Below are positions 45,261-57,691 of a stretch of DNA of 64,000 nt, piece after piece. The first letter of the stretch is position 1. Every line of letters begins with the position of its first letter. Origin of the DNA: Branchiostoma floridae. Lineage: Eukaryota > Chordata > Leptocardii > Amphioxiformes > Branchiostomatidae. Where the stretch lies: assembly GCF_000003815.2 (NCBI RefSeq), contig NC_049985.1, forward strand, positions 4,396,267 to 4,460,266. The letters run 5' to 3'. The notes below the pieces were generated by a model, which was not told where the DNA came from, searched no databases, and saw nothing but the letters and a program-made list of their open reading frames with translations. A program made the position numbers and the translations under genes.

Positions 45261-48200
45261 TCATGCCCATCCTGGCCAGCACTTGGTTTCCCGCCTTTAT
45301 TGACCAGACCCTGCTCCAATTTGGTCAGTCTCTTCTTCAGTTTCTGTTGTGTAGAGGCGTATTCTGCGAGAAGACGGGCAAATCTTGTCTGCAGCGTGTC
45401 CAGACTCTGCTCCATTTTCTCTATCTTGTCTTCAGCATCCCTGGGCGTGGCGAGCTTCCCGGCATTCGGGACTGTCTCATCCAGGAGACCGTCCTACAAA
45501 CAACCAGATCAACCGTGTCATAAGGTTATGTCATGACAGTAGTAACTGTTGCCATTTATACCCATTTTACGATAATGAAAATGGCATTTGGGTATCAGAA
45601 TATAAGGAAACGGCGAAGGATTGTGATGTCATTTCTAACGTAAGGTCACATGTCAGAGACGGAGGCTGTTACAGGCCTCCTACCGCCTTTGTGCTTACGT
45701 CACATTTCCCCAAAGTGCCTGAGCAGCCAGGCCTTCATTTAGTTTAAGGAAGACCAGAGGGCTGGGTGAAATATTATACAAAAACACACATAAGTAACGT
45801 TAACAACAGAACTGAAGCCTAAAATCCAAGAACAAAAGACTATGACCATAAAATGTCCACCGCCCCTTTTAAGCAAGACAATTTAAGTCACCTTCATGAG
45901 GATTTTCCTGCCACGGTCCTCCAGGATGTTCTTGGCGTCAGGATACTCCTTTAAGGCATCCAGCAGGTCGTCCTTAGACAGGCAGAAGAGGTCGGAGTAG
46001 CCGATGGAGCGCACGTTTGCTGTCCGTCTGTTTCCGGTTTTACTGCCAGTAATGTTCAGAATGCTGACCTGAGATTTTTGGTGAAAATGTAAAATCAAGA
46101 ATCGAGAAAAGAAAACAATTTATTCAGATCTGTTTAAATACAATCATCCTATTGGAGGCAGGGGGAAATCTGTAAAATATACATATATTACTACATAGAA
46201 ATTTAAAGATCTGTCCAGGGATCCGCCACACAGGGTTGCAACTATATGTTTATCTGAATATAATTGTACTGAAAACTACCACCGTGGTCATATCCATTCA
46301 TTCGTTTGGGCCCTTGCGTAGTGCCTAGTGGCTTGCTGCTTGTGTAACAGGGAATATTTTTTTACAGGAAGAGTTTCCACCTATACCCCTCCCTTTAACG
46401 TCCTCAAAAACGGAACCCTAATTTCACGTCCCTGCAGTAGGTACAATGTTTCACGTAGTTATTCACATTCCTCGAACCAAGTACAACAGATTTTAAGAGA
46501 CTCAATGCTACAGACAGATTTGATTATATATTCAGATGTAATAACTTCCACAATGCTAAAATAGGTAAATATATGAAAGACTGCTTTGTCATAAGAAAAA
46601 ATGCCGAAACTCATAATTAGCCCCAGTCGATTGTAGTACAATATCATTATTGTTCTAGAAATAAGGATGTCAAATTTCATTCTATATTCATAATCTGCAT
46701 ATGTGCTATGTTTAGTACTTGTTTTAGTAATTAGGATGATAAGTTTGTTTCTTCTTTTTTTTTTGCCGTGTACGATCGTTGCGCAATGAAGTTCTTCTTC
46801 TATCTAAAAGACGGGTGCAGCCCTACCAATGATTGAACCGGAGTCTCTCGAACAAGAAGCTCAACTATTAACTACCAGTTATAGATATGTACATGTCTGT
46901 CCATAATTCGTCCTGATCAACTGTATCAATTAGTTTTGTGAAAAATGTGCTGTTATCCGGAAATTTTATTTGTAGTCATTCCCTGGTGCCAGACTGTCGG
47001 GCAATCGTGCCAATTGTACTGCCAGCACCTTATTGATGTCATCATTAAGTGAATATAAGATATGAATAACTACACACGTGTCATCTCGTGCTATCAATAG
47101 CATTAGTATAAGCCCCACGCACCTCTCCGAAGTAGCTCCCATCGCTGAGGGTGACGAACGTGGTGATTCCGTCATCTGCCACCACAGCCAGCTTACCCTG
47201 TTTCACGATGTACATCTCCTTCCCGATATCCCCCTTCCTGCAGATGTAGTCTCCTGGTGAGAAGACCTGGAGCAGAACAATAGCTTCAGTTTCAGCGCTT
47301 TGACTCCATCCAGTCCATTGGCCCGATTGTCCAGGGTAAGTGAAAGTGCTGATTGGGCAAGCGCATGTTGTCCTGTACTTGTATGTATGTGGTCACGACA
47401 TCAGCCTCGCTGCCTATGTGCCCACATTGTATTGTCTGTTGCAATCTGAACAAAGTCAAAGTTCTGTACTTGTCTGATCAGGCCAGTATTTTTTGTGTAG
47501 ATATTGGTGAACCCTTTATATAAATCATGCTCCTTGTAGTCAAGACATTGTTACATGGTTTGAAATAATCTGCTTATTACTGAAAAATGAATTATTTCGT
47601 TGCTGTAATGTGACATTTCGTGCGAGTTCTGGTTTACCTGTGGCTTTAGTTTCAGCACGATCTCCACCAGCAGCCCCGGTTCGCAGTCCGAGAAGATGGA
47701 GACTCTCTTCAGCGTGTCCAGGTGCACGTGGATGGCGATCTCCGCCTTCAGCTTGTCCGGCAGGGATCTCAGCACCTCCTCCTCATCAAGGGACTTCTGG
47801 TTGGTCCACAGGTAGTCGAACCACTTGATGACCCTGTTCTGCAGGTCTTTCGAGACCTGTTGGACAAAAATGGCAGAAATACTCAAAACAATCGATAATC
47901 AAATCCATATTTTTTAACGAAATATCCTCTTTGTCCTTAGTGATAAGGACCTTCGCTGTCCTAAGTGCTGAAATGCCATCTCTGTACCCTTTCATCAGTT
48001 CTGAAGGGCCTTTCCTGTCTTTAGTTCTGAAGAACCTTTCCTACACCCCCTATCCTTAGTACTGAAGGGCCTTCCATGCATACTGTCCTTAGTTCTGAAA
48101 GACCTTCCCTGACCGTAGTGCCAGAGGACCTTCCCTGTCCCATAACGCTGAAGGATCTTCCCAGCCCTTAGTTCTGAAGGGCATTCCCGGTACCCTGCCC

Positions 48201-51200
48201 TTAGGACTGAAAGACCGTCCCTGTCCTGAAGGACCTTCTCTGTCTCCTGCCTGTAACGCTGAAGGATCTTCCCTGTCCTTAGTGCTGAAAGACATTCCCT
48301 TTCATTAGTACCGTTAATGCTAAGGGGTCTTGCAGCTTGTTCTGAAAGACAAAAACCGTACCTGACGGAACTCCATGTATTGCTTGATGCCGTCCACCTT
48401 GGCCTGGAACTCCGCCCTGACGGCGTTCATGTTGGTGATCATCGTGCCCACGTTACCGACGATGGTGGCGAAGATCAGCACTCCAACCAGGAAGTCAAAC
48501 ACCACGAACACGAACTCGATATCCTGCTCAGGCGTCGGCGTCTCACCGATGGTTGTTAACGTCAGGGTGGACCAGTACAGGCTGTGGGGTGAAACAGTGA
48601 GTTACGGTATGGTCACATTCGTCGAAAACCGTCATGCGATTTTCTTATCGTAGTATTTTTAGGCATGCTGTGAACAGACCCAACAACTATCAAGGATCAG
48701 ACAGAATTTCCCTTAACAAGACAGCTAAATTTTCCGACATATGAACGATTGTCCTAATAATGTCCCCTAACAATGAATGGGTCTGATGTATGTACATTGT
48801 CAAGCTAACATGCAAACTATCATCAACTGAGTAAAAATGACTTCTAAGTCTCCTCGATTTTTGGTGCGGGGGAAACTGAAATATAACAAACAATATCTTA
48901 TAAACAAAGTATTGTCTAAACTCATTAGAAATGTAAAGGCATCCGATAGAATATCTTTTTTTTTACCTATAGACGACTCAAATATGTTCTATAACCATTT
49001 CACCAACCTGTAGATGTATTTCCTGCTGAGAGTGTTGTTGATAGGGTACGACGTGTTGGGATACACCCAACCGTCCACACCGAAGCCCAGCGAGTTCGAG
49101 ATGGCGAAGTAGAAGCAGGCGTTCCAGTGGATGATGATGAAGATGTAGAGGACGAGGTTGATGATGCGGAACAGGTTGGGAAAGTTCGTTCGTGTTTCCG
49201 TCCGCTCGAAGCACTCCAGTGCCCTGCGGACTCGCAGGAGGCGAGGAAAGCGCAGCTCCGGCTGGTTGACCGTTCCGAGGGCGATGTACAGGATGTCCAG
49301 GGGCAGGATGGACAGGCAGTCCAACTTGAAGTTGAACGTGGAGATGTAGTGCTTGCACAGCTTCTTCACGTCTTTAACCAACAGACCCTGTTCGAGGTAT
49401 CCTGGAGGAAGAAGACAGGAGGACGATATGAAATATGTAGGCCAAGCTGATAACGTGATCAACAAGAGGTCATACTAGACGGCGCCAGGTATCGACTTCC
49501 GGGCACCTTCAACCCCTCTCTGATGTCATGCATCCCAAAGATCAGTGCGCGTCGGGGAAAGTGAGTCATTAGTTCCTAATGAATGACACGGTCGGAAATT
49601 CGGCCTTTGGTAATATTTGTGTTCATTTGAAGTGTACAATACGGATTTATTGTAACTTATTAAAAATTTGCAGTGGCTCGGAGTCTCTTACCTGTTCTAA
49701 ACCTGACCACCATGTCCAGGATGTAGATGACGTCACAGATGTAGTCCAGCGTCATCCAGAGGCTCCAGTAGTCAGCCTGCAGCTGGTAGAAGACGGCCCT
49801 GGTGATGAGGATGGTCCAGTTGTACAGTATGGCCGCTGTGATCACCAGCAGCCAGCGGTAGTAGAAGTTATCGGCGGGATCGATGACGTAGTCGATCCAC
49901 CTCTGTCCTTTCCCTTTACGGACCCTTTACGAAAATACAAAGCATTTCATCCAGACATGTCTTCATTTTGGAATTTAAATCTTACACCATCTACAAGTGT
50001 GTCTGTGAGGTTAAGTTGGCATGTATGTTAATGTGAGGTTTGCTTTTTGCATTTTGCATTTTGCTTTACCACAACCTACAAGATACTTAAAAATTCTACG
50101 ACGAAAAAAATCGTAAGGTGACCTACGTCTAATACGACCGCGATGTTAGCGCAAGTTGGTCACGTCTCTATGTATTCCTTGAGAAAAACACTTTATTTTT
50201 GTATGCTAGCCTTCCCTTTTATTAAGCTCTTAATGATGCTATTTTTCCCACTGAGATGGCTGACCTGGAAAGAGGATCACAGGCGGCATAGTTGGCATGA
50301 CAATGTCTATGACGCTAATCGGATCAGAGGCGCCCTTCCTCCTAGGAAAGGTCGTCCGGCTCGAGCTAGAAGCAAGTCGCCGTCGCTATCAGAAAAACAT
50401 CGTCTGAAAACTCGCGGAAGCGAGAGGAATGGGAAGCGATAAAGCTAGCGTATCCCATTTATGTCTCAGATCAGGAGTTCGGTGGCGAGATAAGGGTATC
50501 ATTGTTGTTGTCGTTGCTGTTGCGAAGTCGATGCCAAAACGTTCCTAGTAGGTTAAAACAGGGATAACACTCGCTCTTCATCTATGTAAAAGTAAAGACA
50601 CTTTCGATTTAATTAGAAACCATATCTCCGATTTGCGTCAGGTAAACGGGGTGGACAGCAGTAGGAAAGTCATTCTTTCTGAAGCAGTAAGAACTTCAAA
50701 CATAATTGTCCAGAAGAAAACATGAACTAAGCCTGGCAAAACGTGACAAACACCTAGTAAGTATTCCTATCACGCACCTGACCTTTTCTCAAAGGCATCT
50801 CATATACCTGCATAACTCGTTTTTAATTGGACCCTCTAAGCACCTGGTGTACCAGCGGCTTACCTCAAACAAGTATCATTACCCGCTTGCCGCATCCCTC
50901 GGGAGATGTCTGTTATGTTTCTAGTCTATTTACGTCAAGGAAAATAGACGCCTTCGACGTAACTGGAAACCTTCTCTTTGATTTGATCCAGTCTAACATG
51001 GTGGTGGACAGGATGAGCAACTTCAACCACAATTGTCGAGTAGAAAGCATGATCGCGTTACCGAGTACACAACACACAAATACCGGTCGGGATTTTTCCG
51101 CTTTCAAAAGCACATCAACAGCTGGTCTAATCTCCAAGCAGATCCCACGGTAGCATAAAATAGTATCAAAATCTGGCAGGGGAGTGAAGCCGACCTAAGA

Positions 51201-54200
51201 GTGTGTTTCGCTACTCCTAGGCGGGCTTCACTCCTCTGCCAGTGTGTGAGTGTGAGTGTGCTATCGAAGGATCTGCTTGGAGATTAGTGACCAGCTGCAG
51301 TCGGGACGCGGTGGGACACCCACCGATAAACTAACCAAATTTTCAACAACCAAAACTTAGGCCCCCTACAAGAATGCGTGAAACTCAGTTATTGTGGTGT
51401 CCCTCGACTTTGACTGTCTACATCCCATACTCGTACGGTACGTATACGGACCTTTGTATACGTATACGGATCCCATAGCCCCGCAAAGCATAAAACATCC
51501 AAATATTTGACGACGTCAAATCGTGAATTACCATACTATCGTCGGTTAAACTGCTAATTGTGATTGATCCTGACTGTCAATCACAATTTTAATTGTTAAA
51601 ACAGCTGTTAAAACAGCTTCCTGACTGTCAGTCCACTGTGGCCAGGGCACACGGTGATACGGTCACAGCTCCGAAGCCGGGCCCGGTCGGGCAGCTTTCG
51701 GGAACGAAAAATATAACATGAAAGAAAACAGACCACACAAAATGTACAATATCCATTATCATAATTTGTGCCTATTCTTTGATTTAAAAAAAAACACTTT
51801 TGTTTTATAAACGTCCCGGCCGGAACCCGGTTTGCAAATATGACCTTAGAATAACAGCGTTTTGGGCTCAGGCCTAAGAAATCCTGGCTTCGAAACCTGC
51901 TAGCTATGTCACCGAACTTGTGCCGTGGGAAAGGCACTTTCTACGACTTTCCTCACTTCACAAAATCCTAGCTTTGGTTAGGGGCGTCCCTCGGATAGAA
52001 CGCTAAATGGTGGTCCGCTGTTCGGGAATAGCCACACCTCCAGCACCTTAAAGATCCCACCACACTTATCGAAAAGAGCACTGTGTCCTTCCCGGTGCGA
52101 GTAGCTCATACTTACAATTGAGGTACATTGTGTACGTGCCATAATAATCATCGTCATGATCGCAGGCACTAACGGAAGAAAAAGAGACACCTGTCTTTGT
52201 TGGTTTGCCTCCTTGTTCAACAGTTGCCACCCTGAGGCTGGAGGTCCCGTGTTCGGAAAGAGCCACACCTCGAGCACGTTAAAGATTTCACCACACTTAC
52301 CGATAAGAATAGGGGTCCTTTCAAGTAGATGGTCGTGCCATAATGATCATTGTCATGATCGTGGGCACTTACAGAAGAAGTGACACGTACCTGTTTGCCA
52401 CCTTGTTGCCGCCCTGCGGCTCGGCCCCCGCCCGGGACACGTTGTCTCCCTCCCGGCTGTTACATCCCTCGTCCTCCTGGATCACCTGACCCATGTGGAA
52501 TCTCTGAAGAAAAACAAACCTACACTTAAGACGTACAAAACGTAACAATTGAAATTTCATAATTTCATATGGAACCTCTGGAGAAACATTCGGGCGACAC
52601 TTGAGACATGTGCCGTGTTTTGTTTTAGACGAAAATGTAAATGCAGAAATGTTCGCGGTGGATTAATGTTCGCGGTTTTCGCGGTGACCACTTCACCGCG
52701 AATTTAAAACCACCGCGAATATTATTCTATCATGATATTAGATTGCAGTCTATGGTGTTACCGCGAACTTAAATCCACCGCGAAAAGTCCTTTTTCCCGC
52801 TACCGCGAAATTGAATCCCCGCGAACTTTAATACATTTACAGTATCTTATTTACAACTTGCAACATGTATATTCTAACAACGCTAGCCTTATGATAGCTC
52901 TCTCTCACCTGCAAGAAGGAGTCCATCATGACCGTTTTGAATTTAAGCCGGACTTGGAATGAATCAGGCACACGGTAACAAATAGACGCCGTGTCTAGGG
53001 AGAGCCACACCCCAGGCACGTTAAAGAACCCCCACACGTGCGATGGTGCGGTGTGAGATAGTGCAAATCTTTCCGTCTAGAATTGGTGACTCTTCACAAA
53101 TCACCCGGACTCCAGGAAGAATAGTGACATATCAGTCACTAATGGAGATCTGTATAACCAAACCAAAAACCGGGTGGCATCCCCCGATATCCGCCAGTCT
53201 GCCGGGACGATTTTGTGGCTTCGGATCCCTCCCGGGGCTACATTCCTGACGTAGTGTGCAATTAGGACCTAAGCCTATGATGTCTACCTCACTTACAGAT
53301 AGGCGTCCATTAGGATTAGGGTTTCTGGTTAGGATGTCCCCCTTAAGTTAACGTTACATTTCCAAACCGGGGCCCGGCCGGGCTGTTTGTGGAAAGGAAG
53401 AATAGAAATATATAGTATTACGTAAAAATACACAGAAATAATACCAACGACTATTCTCTTTACGTCTGGTGTGGTTTGGTGTCTTTTATATCATACTTTT
53501 TGTTCCCGAAAGCTGCCCGGCCGGGTCCCGGTTTACAAATGTGATGTAGGCATTACCTGCAGGAACGAGTCTGGCCGCGGGCCGTCCTCCTCCTCCCGCC
53601 TCCGCGTGGCCCACGTCCTGATGAGCTGCAGGGTCCGCACGATCCTGGACAGCGCCCCCTGCCGGGACCCCATCCTCGAGCCTCGCCTGGAAGGGGCGCC
53701 TTCAGACCTGCAAAACGTCGGTTTAGATTTTGAAGAGAAAGAAAGTTTGTTCGCAATTTCTTGCCCGAGCGCTATTTGCAACATGGAACATACAGAATAT
53801 ATAGTATTTCATACAGAAAGTAAAAGACTATGTAACAATGGTGACAAGTAGAAACAAGTGGCAAAACTAACCTTTTAGGTAAAGTCTTTCCACAACACAG
53901 GTACAGTAGATTCCGCTTATTTGTTGACGTAATCCTATCCAAAAACCCGAAGTTTGAGACGGTGGGTTATCCAATTCTGTGATGTCTTAAACAATATAAT
54001 GAATGGCAAATGGTTTTGGATTTCGTAATTCTATAGAATCACTCGTAATACAAATAATTGGAATCCACTGTATCAGTACTGGGCATAATACAATGTAACG
54101 ATGCTAATTATGAAGGCGGTCTCCTCTAGCCTGGGTACCATCCTATTTCTACCTGGGCTCCTTACACTTGCTACTTTTTATGGTAGAGAGTGTAAGGAGC

Positions 54201-55719
54201 TAGCCCCTGTACAAATAGGATGGTACCCAGGCTAGGTCTCCTCTTACATTTGTGGATTTTCGACACAACATGTAACCAAATGGCAGACCTATTTATGCTC
54301 AGCGTCCGAGCATAAATATGGACAAACTGCAATGGTTGATGTTTCAAGCTCCTGTCAATATCAAATCTTCGAGTAGGCCCTATTTCTATGCCAAGTGAAT
54401 AAGGAATTACAAAACCGTTTAGGGGATTGGGTGGGATTGAAACTGGGCCGTTAATTTCGGGAAAATAGTCCAGGGAGATTAAACGAAAACGTTTCAATTT
54501 CCCACTAGAATACGATATCCCAGCTATACGTGGTGAAACCATAAAAAGTACAATGTGGAAAGTAACTTTCCAGGGAAATGTAACAGGGCAAAGTCGTAAC
54601 ACTGAACGAAAAGTGGAATTTACCAATAGAAGTAAATTCCGGGTAAGTATGATTACTATTTTGTAACTTAGCAAAGTAGACAGCTAGTCAGTACGTTACG
54701 GTAAGGTGACATTCGTCGCAGGTCGTAGTACTATTTTCATGGCGAAGGACGTTCAAGCAGGCTGTGTCAGAACCAACAAGGATCTAAGATAGCCTTAACA
54801 ACTCAGTTTAGTACAACGCCTGCCAGACAAAATCAGAAATGACCTGATCGTACGACAGTCGTGCAACGAATGTGACCAGCTGCAGGCCTTAGCTAGTGTC
54901 GTACCTTCCGTCCTCTCCGGCCACCCTGATGATCTCTGAGCTGGTGTCGTCTACGGTGGAGATAGCTCGGGACGCCGACCTTCTTACGGGAACAAAACAG
55001 GGGAAAAGTCAGGGAACGGTAGGAAGTAAAGACCTGTGGTTGAACGTGTCTAAAATGTCATATCGATCCATATTTTCAAACCGGAGTTGAAAACATGTTG
55101 CAAAAGTTACTATTTACCTAGTGCTCTGTGACTTATCAATGTGTTCTATGGGATAGCTATAGAGATGTGTGACTTATTACCGGTGTGTCCTTTGGAACAG
55201 GGATAGTGACTTACTGTTGTGTGCTCTGGGACAGAGATATGTGACTTACATGTGTGTGCTTTGGGACACGGATATGTGACTAACCAATGTATTCTCTGGG
55301 TCTGGGACTTACTGATATGTCTATGGGACAAAGGCAGTGACTTACCGATGTGTACTCCGCGACGCAGACCGCTCTCCGTCGTCCAACACCTCCAGCTCGT
55401 CCTCCATGACGGCCGCCTGAGGCTTCAGGGTCCTCCTAGGGGTCCCCGCCGCCGGGGAGAGCTGTGCCGCCGCCCCGCCGTGCTGCTGCGCCCGGCCCGA
55501 CTCCGGATCAGCTTCCGTCGTGAGCGTCCGACTCGGGCCAGCGCCGGGGGAGATGGTCACGGCGGTGGCGGTCAGAGCGTTGGCCGACAGTTCCATGAGC
55601 GGCTTGCCCCAGCTCGTTCTCTTACTCGTTGAGCATCCAGGCATGTTGCCGTCTGATGTCTTGTGTCCGCTGTCGTTTGCGGCGCCGACTTTCCGCTTTA
55701 GCGACCACCATTTCGACAT
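45230..55719 (-). CDS. CNGA: Cyclic nucleotide-gated cation channel alpha subunit, complete, 787 aa
   Basis: Eleven exons: 55719-55346, 54979-54905, 53707-53557, 52503-52391, 49924-49692, 49401-49008, 48581-48362, 47856-47638, 47266-47123, 46068-45892 and 45493-45230. They total 2364 nt with consistent phases. It is a plasma-membrane channel opened by cGMP or cAMP, as in sensory neurons. The N-terminal ~240 residues are mostly disordered. Then come S1 ([17 protein letters not shown]), [15 protein letters not shown]4 ([14 protein letters not shown]), and the pore [10 protein letters not shown] with the conserved selectivity Glu. These are followed by the C-linker ([20 protein letters not shown]), the cyclic-nucleotide domain ([28 protein letters not shown]), and the C-terminal trimerising helix [19 protein letters not shown]. 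The sequence is closest in style to CNGA1-3. It ends SSDDELTC, where a minisatellite overlaps the stop. Confidence 0.96.
47940..48340 (+). repeat. Minisatellite in a CNGA intron
   Basis: Many imperfect units of about 25-35 bp built on ccttagt(g/t)ctgaag(g/a)(g/a)ccttccctgtc. The repeat creates a spurious minus-strand ORF at 48089-48295. Confidence 0.8.
51128..51286. mobile_element. MITE, family B (copy 4)
   Basis: It begins taatctccaagcagatccca and ends aggatctgcttggagatta. The middle contains ggcttcactcctctgccag as in the other copies, and a gtgtgagtg expansion in the right arm. It is intronic to CNGA. Confidence 0.85.
51662..51848. mobile_element. MITE, family D (copy 2)
   Basis: It has ccgggcccggtcgggcagct at the left and gtcccggccggaacccggtt at the right, with an AT-rich centre, as in the copies at 16669 and 53353. 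Confidence 0.65.
51850..52110 (+). mobile_element. SINE-like repeat, family II (best copy)
   Basis: It reads ggcttcgaaacctgctagct (B-box-like), tgtgccgtgggaaaggcact, tttcctcacttcac, gctttggttaggggcg, ggatagaacgctaaatggtg and caccacacttatcgaaaag. Partial copies follow at about 52225-52320 and 52995-53045. Confidence 0.55.
52633..52840. repeat. Multiple-palindrome element built on TTCGCGGTGG
   Basis: At least eight copies of ttcgcggt or its complement accgcgaa in both orientations lie between outer inverted ends (tgtaaatgcagaa / taatacatttaca). It is in a CNGA intron. Confidence 0.75.
53353..53546. mobile_element. MITE, family D (copy 3)
   Basis: It starts gttacatttccaaaccgggg with cccggccgggctg and ends with gctgcccggccgggtcccgg then tttacaaatgtgatg. 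It lies just inside the intron after the CNGA exon at 53557. Confidence 0.75.
54127..54234. mobile_element. Short hairpin element C
   Basis: A 108 bp palindrome. The left arm is tagcctgggtaccatcctat and the right arm ends ataggatggtacccaggcta, with inner arms gctccttacac / gtgtaaggagc and a small loop. Intronic to CNGA; a single copy here. Confidence 0.75.
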
Positions 55720-57030
55720 AGTTTCTTTGTTTTGATGTCTTTTCTATTCTGTTACAACCATAGATTCTGATTTTGCAATCCGCAAAATGACGCCAAGAAA
55801 AATCATGATGAAAACTTAAATAAAGGTTTCACTCTGTTTGGAATTAGTTTATGCCCATATCAAAGTCTGCTGACTATCATAATTTTGCATCCTAAGTGTC
55901 CCGAATCATCATTGAACCACAGCACGCCATTCTCCACTGTTGTCTTGGGATGTGGCCCTCTCGCCGTGTCTTCAGTAGTCCAAGGTGGAAATCATCTTGT
56001 GAATCTGTGTTGGCAAATCAAGAGTCAGGTTTACCATGATATTACAGGTTTCGTGTTTAGAATGTAGTGCCTGTGCAGGGAGTTTTTCACCATGATAAAT
56101 GGAGGTGTAGTTTTTGGTATGTGTGTGTGACTTTCCGTACATTTGTGATCAGCAGGATTTCTGGATTGTATAATATGATATGATATGACATGACATAACA
56201 TAACATAACATAACATAACATAACATAACATAACATAACATAATATAATATAATATAATATAATATAAATTGGCATTGAGAAGACAAATATCAAGGTCAA
56301 TTTGAGCCACCTGGTGTGTGACCTTGGCACTGCAGTAGAGGTTCAAGACAAGAGCTTGTGAATAATGTATGTACAGTTGTCGTATTTAGAATATATTGTT
56401 GGCATAGAGTTTATACTAAGTTTATACTATAGTTGGTCTTGTATTAACTCTGATTGAAATATTGGCTTATTTTGCACTTTCCCTCATCCCGTAATTAAGA
56501 AAAATGACGTTATGCCACATAAAACTACGCGTATATAACGAACGGGAAGATGATGTCGTTACAAAAACAGGGCTGAGTCACGTATGTTTATATTCATTAC
56601 CCCGGTCCTGTCCTGATTCTTTCACACGCAAGTACGAACCCGAGTCACGCTCTAAATGGCTCCACTGAACTCTGTTGACCCCCAAAAAACATCTCTATTA
56701 ATCTGCGAGTGCTTCTGGGATTAGAAGGTCATATCCTGGCCGTCATGACAGCGTTTGATGGGCTGTGATGTTCAGAACATCACCGAAATTTATCACGCTA
56801 GCAGCCCTTCAACTGTTCAAGCTTCGTGCCTAACTTCTCTAACGTTATAACTTATATAGAGTCAGGAGAATAAGTAAGTTCGTGGTTCCAACTGCGCATG
56901 TGCAGCTAAATGCTTTGTGCACAATATGTCAAAGGTGTAATAGCTGGTCAATACCGGATTTTAACCTACGAGATTATTCTATGAGATTATATCATACTTG
57001 TAACTGTACTGTTAAAAACATTTTTAATGT
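55720..57030. other. CNGA upstream region, no gene recognised
   Basis: This should include the CNGA promoter and possibly a 5' UTR exon, neither of which I can place. It contains the microsatellite at 56172. A short stretch near 56315-56345 (gtgaccttggcactgcagtag) resembles the family F repeat. Confidence 0.4.
56172..56270 (+). repeat. Pentanucleotide microsatellite (ATAAC)n then (ATAAT)n
   Basis: A near-pure run of ataac units turns into ataat units, preceded by atgat/atgac variants. The block explains three overlapping minus-strand ORFs rich in Met-Leu-Cys-Tyr. Confidence 0.95.
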
Positions 57031-57190
57031 GTAATGTCTGTAATATGTAATGCAAGAACAATGCAACATGGTACAATACTTTGTTTTGTAAACAGGGCAC
57101 AATTCAGCCCTTGGCTGCCGCGCCTTTCAACAAATAAACCATTTTAATTGATTGATTGGTTGGTTGATTGATTGATGGATGGATTGAGTG
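57030..57190 (+). mobile_element. Probable 3' tail of a CR1/L2-type LINE
   Basis: The sequence tgtaaacagggcacaattca, ggctgccgcgcctttcaaca and aataaaccattttaattg is followed by (attg)n/(ttga)n short repeats. This is the usual 3' end of CR1-group elements. No reverse transcriptase is seen upstream. Confidence 0.45.
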
Positions 57191-57530
57191 TACGCCCCTA
57201 CTTTGTAAACATTTGCGTGTTTTTTATGTCCCAAGGGCCCTCACCTTTGACATATCGACAACAATCCAGTTCGCTGCGCACGTGCAGTTGGAACCATGAA
57301 CCTCCTTTTTATAAACATCCTAATCCTGTTCATTTTTTAAGCATATGGCATGTCCCAAATACTAGTATTACCCGTCTGAGAACTGTCTGCTACCATGGTT
57401 TCGATCTGCAATGTGGCGGGTTCCCATGGTAACAGAGAATATCCTGAGCTTGTATTGGCTACTCTCATTTTTAAATCAGTCTCCTGGCTTAGAGGTGACC
57501 TCTATTAGAAGGCTCTGGAGTGTCTAAACT

Positions 57531-57691
57531 AGTCTCTACCAGACTCCGAGGTCGCTGGAAAACCGTAGAAATGGAACAAATAGAGGAGTAAGCCGGCCAC
57601 AGGAGAGCCGGCTAGGGAACAGCGCGCGATCGGAAGCCGGCCAGAGGAGTGTAGCCGGCTTACTCCTCTATTTGTTCCATCGGTAGAGACT
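57531..57691. mobile_element. MITE, family A (copy 2)
   Basis: It starts agtctctaccagactccgag and passes ggaacaaatagaggagtaag. It returns through cttactcctctatttgttcc to ggtagagact, as at 25287, with an internal deletion in the right arm. Confidence 0.75.

Noticed and set aside
46800-46870. Reverse tRNA-like stretch (gattgaaccggagtctc)
   Set aside because: It resembles a T-arm on the minus strand, but no cloverleaf could be built and no second copy was seen.
48089-48295. Minus-strand ORF rich in Asp, Arg and Pro
   Set aside because: Produced by the intronic minisatellite at 47940-48340.
56031-56346. Three minus-strand ORFs rich in YVMLC
   Set aside because: Translation of the (ATAAC)n/(ATAAT)n microsatellite in three frames.
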